Source: DATAAZ01 sp036259875 | Lineage (GTDB): Bacteria > Actinomycetota > Thermoleophilia > Gaiellales > Gaiellaceae | Direction: 5' to 3' | Length of the DNA: 64,000 bases | Assembly: GCA_036259875.1 (NCBI GenBank) | Contig: DATAAZ010000039.1 | Location: forward strand, 1 to 64,000 | Shown here: piece by piece, positions 16,638-24,782 of the stretch | Layout: each line of letters starts with the position of its first letter | How positions within the stretch are numbered: position 1 is the stretch's first letter | Made by a program: the position numbers and the translations under genes | Notes under the pieces: model-generated | Told to the model about the DNA's origin: nothing | What the model saw: the letters and a program-made list of their open reading frames with translations, nothing else | The model's database searches: none

Positions 16638-17176
16638 GTCGCGTCCTCCGGGCCGAGTCGCTCCGCGAGCTCGTCGAGCCCGCGCCGAAGGCGTGAGTTC
16701 ACCGTCCCGCGCGGCAGGTCGAGCAGGCGCGCGATCTCGCCGGGCGTGTACTCGAGCAAGTGCCGCAGGACGATCACGGCGCGGTGCTCAGGCGAGAGCG
16801 CCGCGAGCGCGGCGATGACTCCCGCCGAGTACGGGTTCCTCGGGCGGGCAGGCGCCGGGTCGGGGAGGTCGGCGGGCTCGTCGCCGACCTCGCGGCGAAG
16901 CTGCCGGGCGCGCGCCCAGTCGATCGCTCGGTTGACGACGATCCGGTGCAGCCACGGCCCGAACGGCCGGCGCCGGTCGAAGCGCCCGAGCGCGCGCACG
17001 GCGGCGAGGAAGGCCTCCTGCGCGATGTCCTCGGCGGCGGCGGCGTCGTGGACGACGAGGTAGGCGGCCCGGTACGCGCGCGGCCAGTGCTCGCGGAAAA
17101 GCGCCTCGAGGTCCGCGACGGAGCCCGCCTGGGCGCCGCGCACCAAGGCAGCCTCCCCGCGCCCGAAGCCAGGCAT
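16634..17176 (-). CDS. ECF-family RNA polymerase sigma factor
   Basis: The 180-residue protein has sigma region 2 (about 25-90, with AEDIAQEAFLAAVRALGRFD and PFGPWLHRIVVNRAIDWAR) and region 4 (about 125-175, LSPEHRAVIVLRHLLEYTP followed by the recognition helix LPRGTVNSRLRRGL). There is no region 1.1 or 3, as expected for group 4 sigma factors. The ATG at 17176 is the first in a frame that is otherwise open far upstream in shadow sequence. It is co-transcribed with the membrane propeller protein. Confidence 0.92.
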   Translation of the reverse strand: MPGFGRGEAALVRGAQAGSVADLEALFREHWPRAYRAAYLVVHDAAAAEDIAQEAFLAAVRALGRFDRRRPFGPWLHRIVVNRAIDWARARQLRREVGDEPADLPDPAPARPRNPYSAGVIAALAALSPEHRAVIVLRHLLEYTPGEIARLLDLPRGTVNSRLRRGLDELAERLGPEDAT

Positions 17177-17259
17177 CGCGCGCTCGGAGTACGTTCGGCG
17201 GGGGTCGCCGGGTCCATCGCCTCGTGTACGGTCGCGGCGACCCGGGGGGTCCGGCGGCG

Positions 17260-18423
17260 CTACAGCTCGATCAGCTCTTCGGGCGCGCTCGTCAGGCATT
17301 CGACGCCGCCCTCCCGCACCACGTAGGAGTTCTCGATCCCGACCGCGCCGTAGCCGGGGAAGACGAACTTCGGCTCGAGCGCGAAGACGGTCCCCGGCTC
17401 GAGCGGGTCGTCGAATCCCGGCGCGAGGACGGGCAGCTCGTCGATTTCGAGCCCAAAGCCGTGGCCGACGAACGAGACGCCGCCCATGAAGTGCCGCTCC
17501 CGACCGGCCGCGAGCGAGGCCGCGCGCTCCCAGAGGGCGGAGGGCGTGGCGCCGGGACGCGCGTCCGCTGCGACGCCGGCGAGGACCTCCCGTGCCCGGG
17601 CGTACGCCTCGCGCCAGGGACCGCGTCCGAGAGGACCGAGCGAGAACGTCCGAGTCTGGTCGGCGAGGTACCCCTCGTGGGTACCGCAGAGGTCGACGAT
17701 GATCGGTTCCCCGCGCTGGATCGGGCGCTGCGACGCGCCTTTCGGCACCGCGACGGTCGAACCGGGCCCAACGATCGGCGTCTCGGTCGCGCCCGGAACG
17801 GCCGCGCTCGGCCCCGCCAGGACGGAGCCGTAGAAGAGCTCCTGGTTGAAGCCGCGGAAGCGAACGTGCCCGTGGTGGCCGGCGAGGCGGAGTTCGCGCT
17901 CGAGCTCCGCCGAAAGCTGGAGCTCGGTCATGCCGACGCGAGCGTGACGTGCCACCCACTCGGGCACGTGCGAGAGCATCTCGGCCGCCCTGCGGATGTT
18001 CGCTACCTCCCACTCCGACTTCACGGCCCGCACGCCGCGGAGGAGCGTCGAGCAGTCGGCAAGCTCGAACGCGTCCAGGCGGCGCGCGTATCCGAAGTAG
18101 ATCGCCGCCGGGACGACGTCGAGCTCGAGGCCGAGGCGGCCCCGCTCGAGGCCCGACGATGCAAGCGCTGCCGGCATATCCCGGAGCGAGCGGAGCGGCT
18201 CGACGCGCGCGAGCGGCGACTCGTCGCGCGCCCGCTCCAAGCTCTTTCGCACGAAGAGACCCGGCTCGTCGTCGACGGGGACGACGAGGTGCGCGCTCTG
18301 CGCGGTCCCGCTCAGGTAGAAGAGGTCGGCCTCCTGGACGACGAGCGCGCCGTCGAGGCCCTCGCGCCGAAGGGCGGCGCGGAACCGCTCGAGCCGCCGG
18401 TCGATCTCCTCACGGGGAACCAT
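17260..18423 (-). CDS. M24-family Xaa-Pro aminopeptidase/dipeptidase
   Basis: A cytoplasmic pita-bread metallopeptidase of 387 residues that cleaves N-terminal X-Pro bonds. The creatinase-like N-terminal domain spans about 1-140. The C-terminal catalytic domain shows all five dimetal ligands: Asp in IIVDLCG, Asp in DQTRTF, His in VGHGFGLEI, Glu in FALEPKF and Glu in GIENSYVV. ATG at 18423 is separated by only 21 bp from a divergent amidohydrolase gene. GACAAT lies 9 nt upstream of the start. Confidence 0.92.
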   Translation of the reverse strand: MVPREEIDRRLERFRAALRREGLDGALVVQEADLFYLSGTAQSAHLVVPVDDEPGLFVRKSLERARDESPLARVEPLRSLRDMPAALASSGLERGRLGLELDVVPAAIYFGYARRLDAFELADCSTLLRGVRAVKSEWEVANIRRAAEMLSHVPEWVARHARVGMTELQLSAELERELRLAGHHGHVRFRGFNQELFYGSVLAGPSAAVPGATETPIVGPGSTVAVPKGASQRPIQRGEPIIVDLCGTHEGYLADQTRTFSLGPLGRGPWREAYARAREVLAGVAADARPGATPSALWERAASLAAGRERHFMGGVSFVGHGFGLEIDELPVLAPGFDDPLEPGTVFALEPKFVFPGYGAVGIENSYVVREGGVECLTSAPEELIEL

Positions 18424-18429
18424 CGGGCG

Positions 18430-18438
18430 TAGATTGTC
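18430..18438. promoter_or_regulatory. Overlapping divergent -10 boxes
   Basis: TAGATT (plus, 18430-18435) lies 9 nt before the GTG at 18445. GACAAT (minus, complement of 18433-18438) lies 9 nt before the ATG at 18423. The two -10 boxes share 3 bp, so polymerase binding in one direction would exclude the other. Confidence 0.4.
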
Positions 18439-18444
18439 CCCGAC

Positions 18445-19992
18445 GTGATCCTCGAGAACGGCCTCATCCGGACGATGGAGCCTTCGCTTCCGACGGCGGC
18501 CGCGCTTGCGATCGCGGGCGAGCGGATCGTCGGCGGCGTCGGGACGCACGAGACCGCGCTCGCCTCGCCCGAGCGCGTCGACCTCGGCGGCTTGTGCGTG
18601 CTCCCCGGCTTCACCGACTCGCACGTCCACTTCGCGCAGTGGTCGCTCGCGCAGCGGCAAGTGCGGCTCGAGGGGACGCGCTCGCTGGAGGAGGCCGTCG
18701 CGCGCGTCGCGGAAGCGGCCGCGCGGACCGAACCGGGCCGCTGGCTCCGAGGGCTCGGCTGGCGAAGCGGTGAATGGCAGCCGCACATCGAGCCGACGAA
18801 GGACGCGCTCGACTCGGTGACGGGCGACGTCCCCGTCGCGCTCATGGCGAAGGATGGTCACTCGCTCTGGCTCAACTCGGCGGCGCTCGCGCGGGCGGAC
18901 GGCAACCTGCGCGTCCCGGGCGGGGTCGTGGAGGTCGACGAGCACGGCGAGCCGACCGGCCTCTTGCGCGAGGAGTCGGCCTGGAAGTTTCGTGAGAAGT
19001 ACGTCTACGGCCAGACGCCGGCCGAGGAGTGGATCGGCGCGATGCGCGAAGGAATCCGAGTCGCCAACTCGCGCGGCGTCACGGCCGTCCACGACAAGGA
19101 CGGCTGGCTCGGGATTCTGCCCTGGTGGCAATCGCTTCGCGACGAGGGCGCACTCACGCTCCGCGTGTGGCAGTCGCTGCCGCCCGACCGGCTGCCCGAC
19201 CTCGAGGCGCTCGGGCTTCGCTCCCGTCTCGGCGACGAGCTGCTGCGCATCGGCTACGTCAAGGTCTTCATGGACGGGACGCTCGGCTCCCGAACGGCGC
19301 GGCTCCTGGACGGGTCAGGGGTCGAGATCACGAGCCGAGCCGACTTCGAGGAGATCGTCCGCCGCGCGGCGCGCGCCGGCTTCCCGGTCGGCGTCCACGC
19401 GATCGGCGACCAGGCGAACCGCGACGCGCTCGACGCGTTCGCCGCCGCTGCCGACGAGTGGCGCCCACGGGGGCTCCGGCAGCGGATCGAGCACGCGCAG
19501 CTCCTCGCCTGGGACGATGTGCCGCGCTTCGGCGCGCTCGGGATCGCAGCGTCCGTGCAGTTCTCGCATGGCCCGTCCGACCGCGACCTCGCCGAGGAGA
19601 ACTGGCCGGGGATGACCGACCGGGCATACGCGTACCGCTCGCTCCTCGACGGCGGCGCGCTCCTCGCCAACGGCTCCGACGCGCCCGTCGAGGAGCTCGA
19701 CCCGCTCCTCGGGATCCGCGCCGGCGTCCTCCGCACGCTCGACGAGCGCGAGGCCTGGCATCCCGAGCAGGCGGTATCGGTCGAGGACGCGCTCCTCGCG
19801 TCCACCGTGAACCCCGCCTGGCTCGCCGGCGACGAGCGTCGGCGCGGGCGCCTCGTCCCGGGCCGGCTCGCCGATCTCGTCGTGCTGGACCGCGACCCGG
19901 TCGCGTGCGCGCGCGACGAGCTGCGCGAGATTCGCGTCGTCGCTACGATGCTCGCCGGCCGCTGGGTGCACGGCGGCCCGCCTTTTCGGTAG
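18445..19992 (+). CDS. Amidohydrolase family 3 (YtcJ-like)
   Basis: A metal-dependent hydrolase of 515 residues. The N-terminal beta-sandwich strand (ILENGLIRTM) leads to the HxH metal motif in GFTDSHVHFAQ, then the family's HAIGDQANRDALDAF, IEHAQLL and the late Asp in LANGSDAPVEELDP. These fit the YtcJ group, whose substrates are mostly unknown amides or formamides. GTG at 18445 leaves the canonical start motif intact and fits the leaderless pattern. The neighbouring M24 peptidase is divergent, and hyuAB, also amide-cleaving, follow downstream on the other strand. Confidence 0.9.
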   Translation: MILENGLIRTMEPSLPTAAALAIAGERIVGGVGTHETALASPERVDLGGLCVLPGFTDSHVHFAQWSLAQRQVRLEGTRSLEEAVARVAEAAARTEPGRWLRGLGWRSGEWQPHIEPTKDALDSVTGDVPVALMAKDGHSLWLNSAALARADGNLRVPGGVVEVDEHGEPTGLLREESAWKFREKYVYGQTPAEEWIGAMREGIRVANSRGVTAVHDKDGWLGILPWWQSLRDEGALTLRVWQSLPPDRLPDLEALGLRSRLGDELLRIGYVKVFMDGTLGSRTARLLDGSGVEITSRADFEEIVRRAARAGFPVGVHAIGDQANRDALDAFAAAADEWRPRGLRQRIEHAQLLAWDDVPRFGALGIAASVQFSHGPSDRDLAEENWPGMTDRAYAYRSLLDGGALLANGSDAPVEELDPLLGIRAGVLRTLDEREAWHPEQAVSVEDALLASTVNPAWLAGDERRRGRLVPGRLADLVVLDRDPVACARDELREIRVVATMLAGRWVHGGPPFR

Positions 19993-20035
19993 CGCCCCTT
20001 CCGCACGCCGCGCGGATCGTCTACAATAGTCAACA

Positions 20036-20088
20036 GAGCCGGGCGATCCGGTGGGTGAGCCGCAGCCCCTCCGGTTTCCGCCCGGCTC
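20036..20088. terminator. Long hairpin between convergent amidohydrolase and hyuB
   Basis: A 10-bp perfect stem (GAGCCGGGCG with CGCCCGGCTC) encloses a second 4-bp CCGG/CCGG stem and a 3-bp GGG/CCC stem. It starts 11 nt past the hyuB stop on the minus strand and is followed there by a T-rich stretch, so it is read as the hyuAB terminator, probably bidirectional. Confidence 0.5.
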
Positions 20089-20099
20089 CCCTTGTTCGA

Positions 20100-21632
20100 T
20101 CAGCGGCGCGGGCCCCAGCCTCCTCCGCCCGGCGACGCGACGAAGACGAGGTCGCCCGCCGCAAGCTCTCGGGTCGTCTTGGCGGGGACGGGCTCGCCGT
20201 TCACACGGTTCTCTCCGGGCGCGCCCGGTCCGCCGCCCTCGGCGCCCTGCGGCGCGCGCCGGCGGCGGTCGGTGAGGAGGGAGAGCGTCGCCGGCTCGAG
20301 AGCGCGGACCGCGCGCACGATCCCGTCGCCGCCGCGGTGGCGCCCCTCGCCGCCGGAGCCGTCGCGAAGCTCGTAGCGCTCGACCCGCAGCGGATACTCG
20401 AGCTCCACGGCCTCGATCGGCGTGTTGAGCGTGTTCGACATCCCGACGTGGACGCCGGACGGTCCCGGCCGGTGCCTCGAGGCGCCCTGGCCGCCCCCGA
20501 TCGTCTCGTAGTACGTCCACCCGGGTGCGCCGATCACGACGTTGTTCATCGTCCCCTGACCCTGCGCCGGCACACGGTCGGGCGCCGCCTTCGCAAGCGC
20601 GCGAAGAAGCGTGTCCGCGACCCGCTGGCTCGTCTCGACGTTTCCGGCGACGACCGCGGCCGGGCGCTGCGCGTTCACGAGGCTCCCCTCCGGCGCCCGG
20701 ATCTCCAGCGGCGCGTAGGCGCCCGCGTTCGTCGGGACGTCGTCGGGAAGGAGGACCCGGAGCGCGAAGTAGCACGCGGAGCGGGTGACCGCGAACGGGC
20801 AGTTGACGTTCCCGGCGACCGCCGAGGCCGTCCCGGCGAAGTCGACCGTCACCCGCGCGCCCGCGACGACGACGCGGACGCGGATCCGGACGTCGTCCTC
20901 GGTCACGCCGTCGCCTTCCACCTCACCCTCCGCGAGGTACTCGCCGTCGGGAAGCGCTCCGACGACCTCGCGCGAGCGCCGCTCCGCGTAGGAGACGACG
21001 TCACGAAACGCGGCGAGAACGATCTCGAGCCCGTGCCGCTCGGCGAGCTCTGCAAGGCGCTTCTCGCCCAGCCGGTTCGCCGCGAGCTGCGCGCGGAGGT
21101 CGCCGCGCCGGAGCTCCGGCGTCCGGACGTTCGCGAGGACGAGCGTGAGCACGTCCTCGGCCCAGCCGTCGGCGTCGGCGAGACGGACCGGCGGAATCAC
21201 GAGCCCCTCCTGGAAGACGTCGCGCGAGCCGGCCGGCATGGAGCCCGGGCTCATGCCGCCGACGTCCGAGTGGTGCGCGCGGGAGACGGCGTATCCGACG
21301 ACCTCGCCCGCGGGCGCGAGCGGCGACACGAGCGTCAGGTCCGGCAGGTGGGTACCGCCGGCGTACGGATCGTTCACGACGAAGACGTCCCCAGGTCCCG
21401 GACCCCGCGCCGCGACGGCGGAAACGGCCTCCGGCATCGCACCGAGGTGGACCGGGATGTGCTCGGCCTGGGCGACGAGCCGTGCGTCAGCGTCGAACAG
21501 CGCGGTCGAGCAGTCCCGCCGCTCCTTGATGTTCGATGAGTACGCAGCGCGGACGAGCAGCGCGCCCATTTCCTCGGCGATCCCGGCGAGCGCGCTCGCG
21601 AGCACAGAGAGCGTGACGGCGTCGAGCGTCAC
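20100..21632 (-). CDS. hyuB: Hydantoinase B/oxoprolinase beta-type subunit
   Basis: This subunit acts with HyuA in ATP-dependent opening of hydantoin or 5-oxoproline rings. The 510-residue product shows the family's N-terminal AEEMGALLVRAAYSSNIKER, a metal-site candidate AEHIPVHLGAMP and the conserved NDPYAGGTHLPD and HHSDVGG segments. The GTG start overlaps the hyuA stop as GTGA. The final 30 residues form a Gly/Trp-rich tail. The exact substrate (hydantoin, oxoproline, acetophenone or N-methylhydantoin) cannot be told from sequence. Confidence 0.92.
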   Translation of the reverse strand: MTLDAVTLSVLASALAGIAEEMGALLVRAAYSSNIKERRDCSTALFDADARLVAQAEHIPVHLGAMPEAVSAVAARGPGPGDVFVVNDPYAGGTHLPDLTLVSPLAPAGEVVGYAVSRAHHSDVGGMSPGSMPAGSRDVFQEGLVIPPVRLADADGWAEDVLTLVLANVRTPELRRGDLRAQLAANRLGEKRLAELAERHGLEIVLAAFRDVVSYAERRSREVVGALPDGEYLAEGEVEGDGVTEDDVRIRVRVVVAGARVTVDFAGTASAVAGNVNCPFAVTRSACYFALRVLLPDDVPTNAGAYAPLEIRAPEGSLVNAQRPAAVVAGNVETSQRVADTLLRALAKAAPDRVPAQGQGTMNNVVIGAPGWTYYETIGGGQGASRHRPGPSGVHVGMSNTLNTPIEAVELEYPLRVERYELRDGSGGEGRHRGGDGIVRAVRALEPATLSLLTDRRRRAPQGAEGGGPGAPGENRVNGEPVPAKTTRELAAGDLVFVASPGGGGWGPRR

Positions 21633-23503
21633 GTGCGCTCCAGCACGAGCGTCGCGGTTTCGTCACTCTTCCCGCGCCAGCCCTCGTCCACCACGCACGT
21701 CGCCTCGGCGAGCGCGACGACCGCGGGCCCCTCTACTTCCGCGCGCTCGCCCCCGTCGGCGTCGAGCGCCGCCGCGGCACCCGCGACGCGCGCCGTCACC
21801 CGCAGCGCGACGAGCTCGACCGGCGCGTCGTCGATGCGGTAGCCGTACCGCTCCTCGTGCGCGGCGTGGAACCGCTCCGCGAAGCGCTCGCCCCCGTCGG
21901 CCGCGACGGTGAGCTCGAATGCTTGTCCTCGGTAGCGAGCGTCGGCGCGACGCTCGAGCTCGGCGGCGTCGAGCCCCTCTGCGGCCTCCCGCTCGAGCAT
22001 GCGGAACCGACGCTCGAGGTCGGCTTCGCCCGTGGCGGGCGCGGCGACGTCTCGGCGGACGTCGGTGAGCGCGAGCCCGAGCGCGCTCAGGACCCCGCTC
22101 GCGCGCGGGACGACCACCGTCCGGATGCCGAGCTCGTCCGCGAGCGCGCAGGCGTGCATGGGCCCCGCACCGCCGAACGCGACGAGCGCGAGGCGGCGCG
22201 GGTCGACGCCGCGCTCGACGCTCATGACGCGCAGCGGACGCGCCATCTCCGCGTTCGCGACACGGAGGATCCCGAGCGCAGCATCGGCCGTCCCGGCGCC
22301 GAGCCGCCGTGCTACGTCGGCGACCGCCTCCTCCGCCGGATCCCGGTGAAGGGTGACCGAGCCGCCGAGCGTCGCGCCGTCCGCGAGGTGGCCGAGGACG
22401 ACGTGAGCGTCCGTCACGGTCGCCTCCGTCCCCCCCAGTCCGTAGGCCGCGGGACCCGGCTCGGCTCCGGCAGAACGCGGCCCGACCCGGAGCGCGCCGC
22501 CGTTGTCGACCCACGCGACAGAGCCGCCGCCCGCGCTCACCGACTGGACATCCACGGCGGGGAAGCCGATCGGGACGCCGGCGACGAGCGTCTCGGTCGT
22601 CGTCGCGACGATGCCGCCTCGGACGAGCGCGACGTCGGCGCTCGTGCCGCCCATGTCGAGCGTGAGCGCATCTGCGAATCCGGCGGCCTGCGCCGCGCGG
22701 GCTCCGCCGACCGCGCCACCTGCCGGCCCCGAGAGGACGACCGCCGCTGCGCGAGCGCCCGCCTCCTCCGCCGACGCGACGCCGCCCGACGACTGCATGA
22801 TGAGCGGCGCGGGGTAGCCGCGGCGGGCGAGCTCCGCCGCGAGCCGGCTCAGGTAGGCGGCGAGGCGCGGGCCGAGGTAGGCGGATGCGACGGTCGTTGC
22901 GGTGCGCTCGTACTCCCGAAAGGTCGGGAGGACGTCGCTCGCGATCGCGACGTGCGCGTCCGGGAGCAGCTCGGCCGCGAGCGCGCCCGCCCGCCGCTCG
23001 TGCGCCGGATGCAGATACCCGAAGAGGAAGGAGACCGCGACCGCGCCTACGTCCGCCTCGGCGATTCGGGCAAGGGCCTCACCGAGGCCCGCCTCGTCCA
23101 GCGGTTGCAGCTCGCCGTCGGGGCCCATCCGCTCGCGGACCGTGAACCGGAGCTCGCGCGGGACGAGCGGCGGCGGCCGGTCGCGCGTCAGGTCGTACAA
23201 CGAGGGCCGGTTCTGGCGGCCGATCTCGACGACGTCGCGGAACCCTTCGGTCGTGAGGAGCGCGGTCCGGGCGCCCCGGCGCTCGAGGAGCGCGTTCGTC
23301 GCGACGGTCGTCCCGTGCCGGAGCTCGGCGACGTCGTCCGGCGTGACGCCGGCCGCCTCGAGCGCCCGGAGGACGCCTTCGGATTGATCGCTCGGCGTCG
23401 ACGGCACCTTCGCGGTGACGACGCGTCCGTCGACGACAGCGACGAGATCGGTGAACGTCCCCCCGACGTCGATCCCGATCCGGGCCCGTAGCATCCCGCG
23501 CAT
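21629..23503 (-). CDS. hyuA: Hydantoinase A/oxoprolinase alpha-type subunit
   Basis: This ATPase subunit of the actin-like fold phosphorylates the ring substrate. The N-terminus carries the phosphate-binding IGIDVGGTFTDLV, followed by LRHGTTVATNALLER, the central GPAGGAVGGARAA and TLDMGGTSADVA, and the C-terminal hydantoinase A region (VVPRASGVLSALG). ATG at 23503 is used, giving 624 residues. ATG at 23494 is equally possible, and neither has a clear Shine-Dalgarno sequence. The frame is open further upstream but that part overlaps the divergent regulator and is not conserved in character. The HxlR gene next door is a likely regulator. Confidence 0.9.
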   Translation of the reverse strand: MRGMLRARIGIDVGGTFTDLVAVVDGRVVTAKVPSTPSDQSEGVLRALEAAGVTPDDVAELRHGTTVATNALLERRGARTALLTTEGFRDVVEIGRQNRPSLYDLTRDRPPPLVPRELRFTVRERMGPDGELQPLDEAGLGEALARIAEADVGAVAVSFLFGYLHPAHERRAGALAAELLPDAHVAIASDVLPTFREYERTATTVASAYLGPRLAAYLSRLAAELARRGYPAPLIMQSSGGVASAEEAGARAAAVVLSGPAGGAVGGARAAQAAGFADALTLDMGGTSADVALVRGGIVATTTETLVAGVPIGFPAVDVQSVSAGGGSVAWVDNGGALRVGPRSAGAEPGPAAYGLGGTEATVTDAHVVLGHLADGATLGGSVTLHRDPAEEAVADVARRLGAGTADAALGILRVANAEMARPLRVMSVERGVDPRRLALVAFGGAGPMHACALADELGIRTVVVPRASGVLSALGLALTDVRRDVAAPATGEADLERRFRMLEREAAEGLDAAELERRADARYRGQAFELTVAADGGERFAERFHAAHEERYGYRIDDAPVELVALRVTARVAGAAAALDADGGERAEVEGPAVVALAEATCVVDEGWRGKSDETATLVLERT

Positions 23504-23525
23504 GGTCGCCGGTCGGGGCGCGGCG

Positions 23526-23531
23526 TACAAT
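23526..23531 (+). promoter_or_regulatory. Candidate leaderless -10 box TACAAT
   Basis: TACAAT lies 6 nt before the ATG of the HxlR regulator gene. Confidence 0.5.
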
Positions 23532-23537
23532 GAGGAC

Positions 23538-23909
23538 ATGCGCACCATGCGAGCGGTGCACGACGAAGAGTGCGCCGTCGCCTGTACGGCCGACATCATC
23601 GGTGCGAAATGGACAGCGGTTCTCGTTCACGACCTCTCCGAGGGACCGCGCCGCTTCTCCGACCTGGAGCGGGCGCTGCCGGGAATCAGCCCGCGAACGC
23701 TCTCCGAACGCCTCCGCGCCCTCGAGCAGGACGGGATCGTCGTCCGGCAGAGCTACCCAGAGTCGCCGCCTCGCGTCGAGTACGAGCTCACCGAAAAAGG
23801 GAAGGCGCTCCTCCCGATCATCGAGGCGATGCGGCGTTTCGGGCACGACTGGCTCGTCCCTGAGCACGACCACACGGGCGGCCACGTCGTCGAGCCGGTC
23901 GGCGCGTAG
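23538..23909 (+). CDS. HxlR-family transcriptional regulator
   Basis: The 123-residue winged-helix protein has the family features: an N-terminal Cys-bearing segment (DEECAVACTADIIGAKW), the HTH (RRFSDLERALPGISPRTLSERLRALEQDGIV) and a wing followed by YELTEKGKALLPIIEAM. The Cys pair at about residues 10 and 14 could allow redox or aldehyde sensing as in HypR/HxlR, but that is inference. The start at 23538 is the first Met in the domain and sits 6 nt after TACAAT. It is divergent from hyuAB, its probable target. Confidence 0.9.
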   Translation: MRTMRAVHDEECAVACTADIIGAKWTAVLVHDLSEGPRRFSDLERALPGISPRTLSERLRALEQDGIVVRQSYPESPPRVEYELTEKGKALLPIIEAMRRFGHDWLVPEHDHTGGHVVEPVGA

Positions 23910-23926
23910 CGGCACCGGGCGGCCCG

Positions 23927-24781
23927 TCAGAAGAGCCAGTAGCCCGAGATCGCGAGCGCACGTGGCGGCTCGACGCCGCGCGAGAGGAGGAGGAGGCCGG
24001 GCGGGCCGGTGATCCTGAGACCCGCGCCGAGCGCGACCTCGACGAGCGCCCGGGCGGTCCCCGGGAGGTCGAGCGTCACGTCGGGCGCAAGCGGCCGTGC
24101 GAGCTCGGCGGCGAGCGCCGCCGCGGCGGACGCCTCGTCGCGCCCCGCGACGGGGCCGATCCGCCCGCTCGGGAACGCGTAGGAGTACGCGGCCGGCTCG
24201 CCGTCGCGCAGCCACCCGGTCCCCCGCGCCGTCGCCGCCCAGAACGCGTGATCGGCGGCGCGATCGAAAAGGTAGGCCGCCGCGTCGACCTCGGCGAGGA
24301 GCTCGGGCGTCGGCTCGACCGGCTCGAGCACTCGCGGCTCGCCCACGCGCGGCTGGCCGCCGAGCTCGAGGACGGGCGTCGTCGGAATAAGCCCCCGGCG
24401 GGCGTACATCGCGTTCGAGATCGGCTGGATCGCGTCGGTGAGGGTGATTCGCCGGCCCGGGCCCTCGCCCCAGGCGAGCTCGAGGAGCCGCTTCCCCACG
24501 CCGCAGCCCTGGGTCTTCGGGTCGACGAAGAGGTCGGCGAGGAACCACGCATCGCCGCGGACGAACGCAGCGGCGAACCCGACCACGCGGCCGCTCGTCT
24601 CGGCCACGTGCATGCGGTCCGCATTCCAGCGGAGAAGGTGCGCGTGAACGTCTGCGAAGGCGTCGGGCGGGGGCGGCGCGGCCCACGGGAAACCGTGCCG
24701 CTCCCGCAACCCGCCCTCGGCCGCGACGAGGACCGCGTACATCGCCTCGAAATCGCCCGCCGTCGCGGGGCGGAAGTCCAC
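23927..24781 (-). CDS. GNAT-family N-acetyltransferase, two-domain
   Basis: The 284-residue product has an N-terminal GNAT fold with the acetyl-CoA pyrophosphate loop DPKTQGCGVGKRLLE (about 87-101) and a second, degenerate GNAT-like half (about 150-284) without a clear Q/RxxGxG loop. Such tandem GNAT proteins are common in actinobacteria and their acceptors are mostly unknown. The GTG start lies 1 nt after the stop of the M20 peptidase, so the two form an operon. Confidence 0.8.
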   Translation of the reverse strand: MDFRPATAGDFEAMYAVLVAAEGGLRERHGFPWAAPPPPDAFADVHAHLLRWNADRMHVAETSGRVVGFAAAFVRGDAWFLADLFVDPKTQGCGVGKRLLELAWGEGPGRRITLTDAIQPISNAMYARRGLIPTTPVLELGGQPRVGEPRVLEPVEPTPELLAEVDAAAYLFDRAADHAFWAATARGTGWLRDGEPAAYSYAFPSGRIGPVAGRDEASAAAALAAELARPLAPDVTLDLPGTARALVEVALGAGLRITGPPGLLLLSRGVEPPRALAISGYWLF

Positions 24782-24782
24782 G

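Noticed and set aside
20036..20088. Hairpin as a 4.5S/SRP RNA or tRNA
   Set aside because: The SRP apical motif (GGAAGG with AGCAGCC) is absent, and the GTTCGATC nearby has no T-stem pairing; a terminator explains it better.
21857..23491. Long plus-strand frame opposite hyuA
   Set aside because: Composition and lack of motifs show it is the mirror of hyuA codons.
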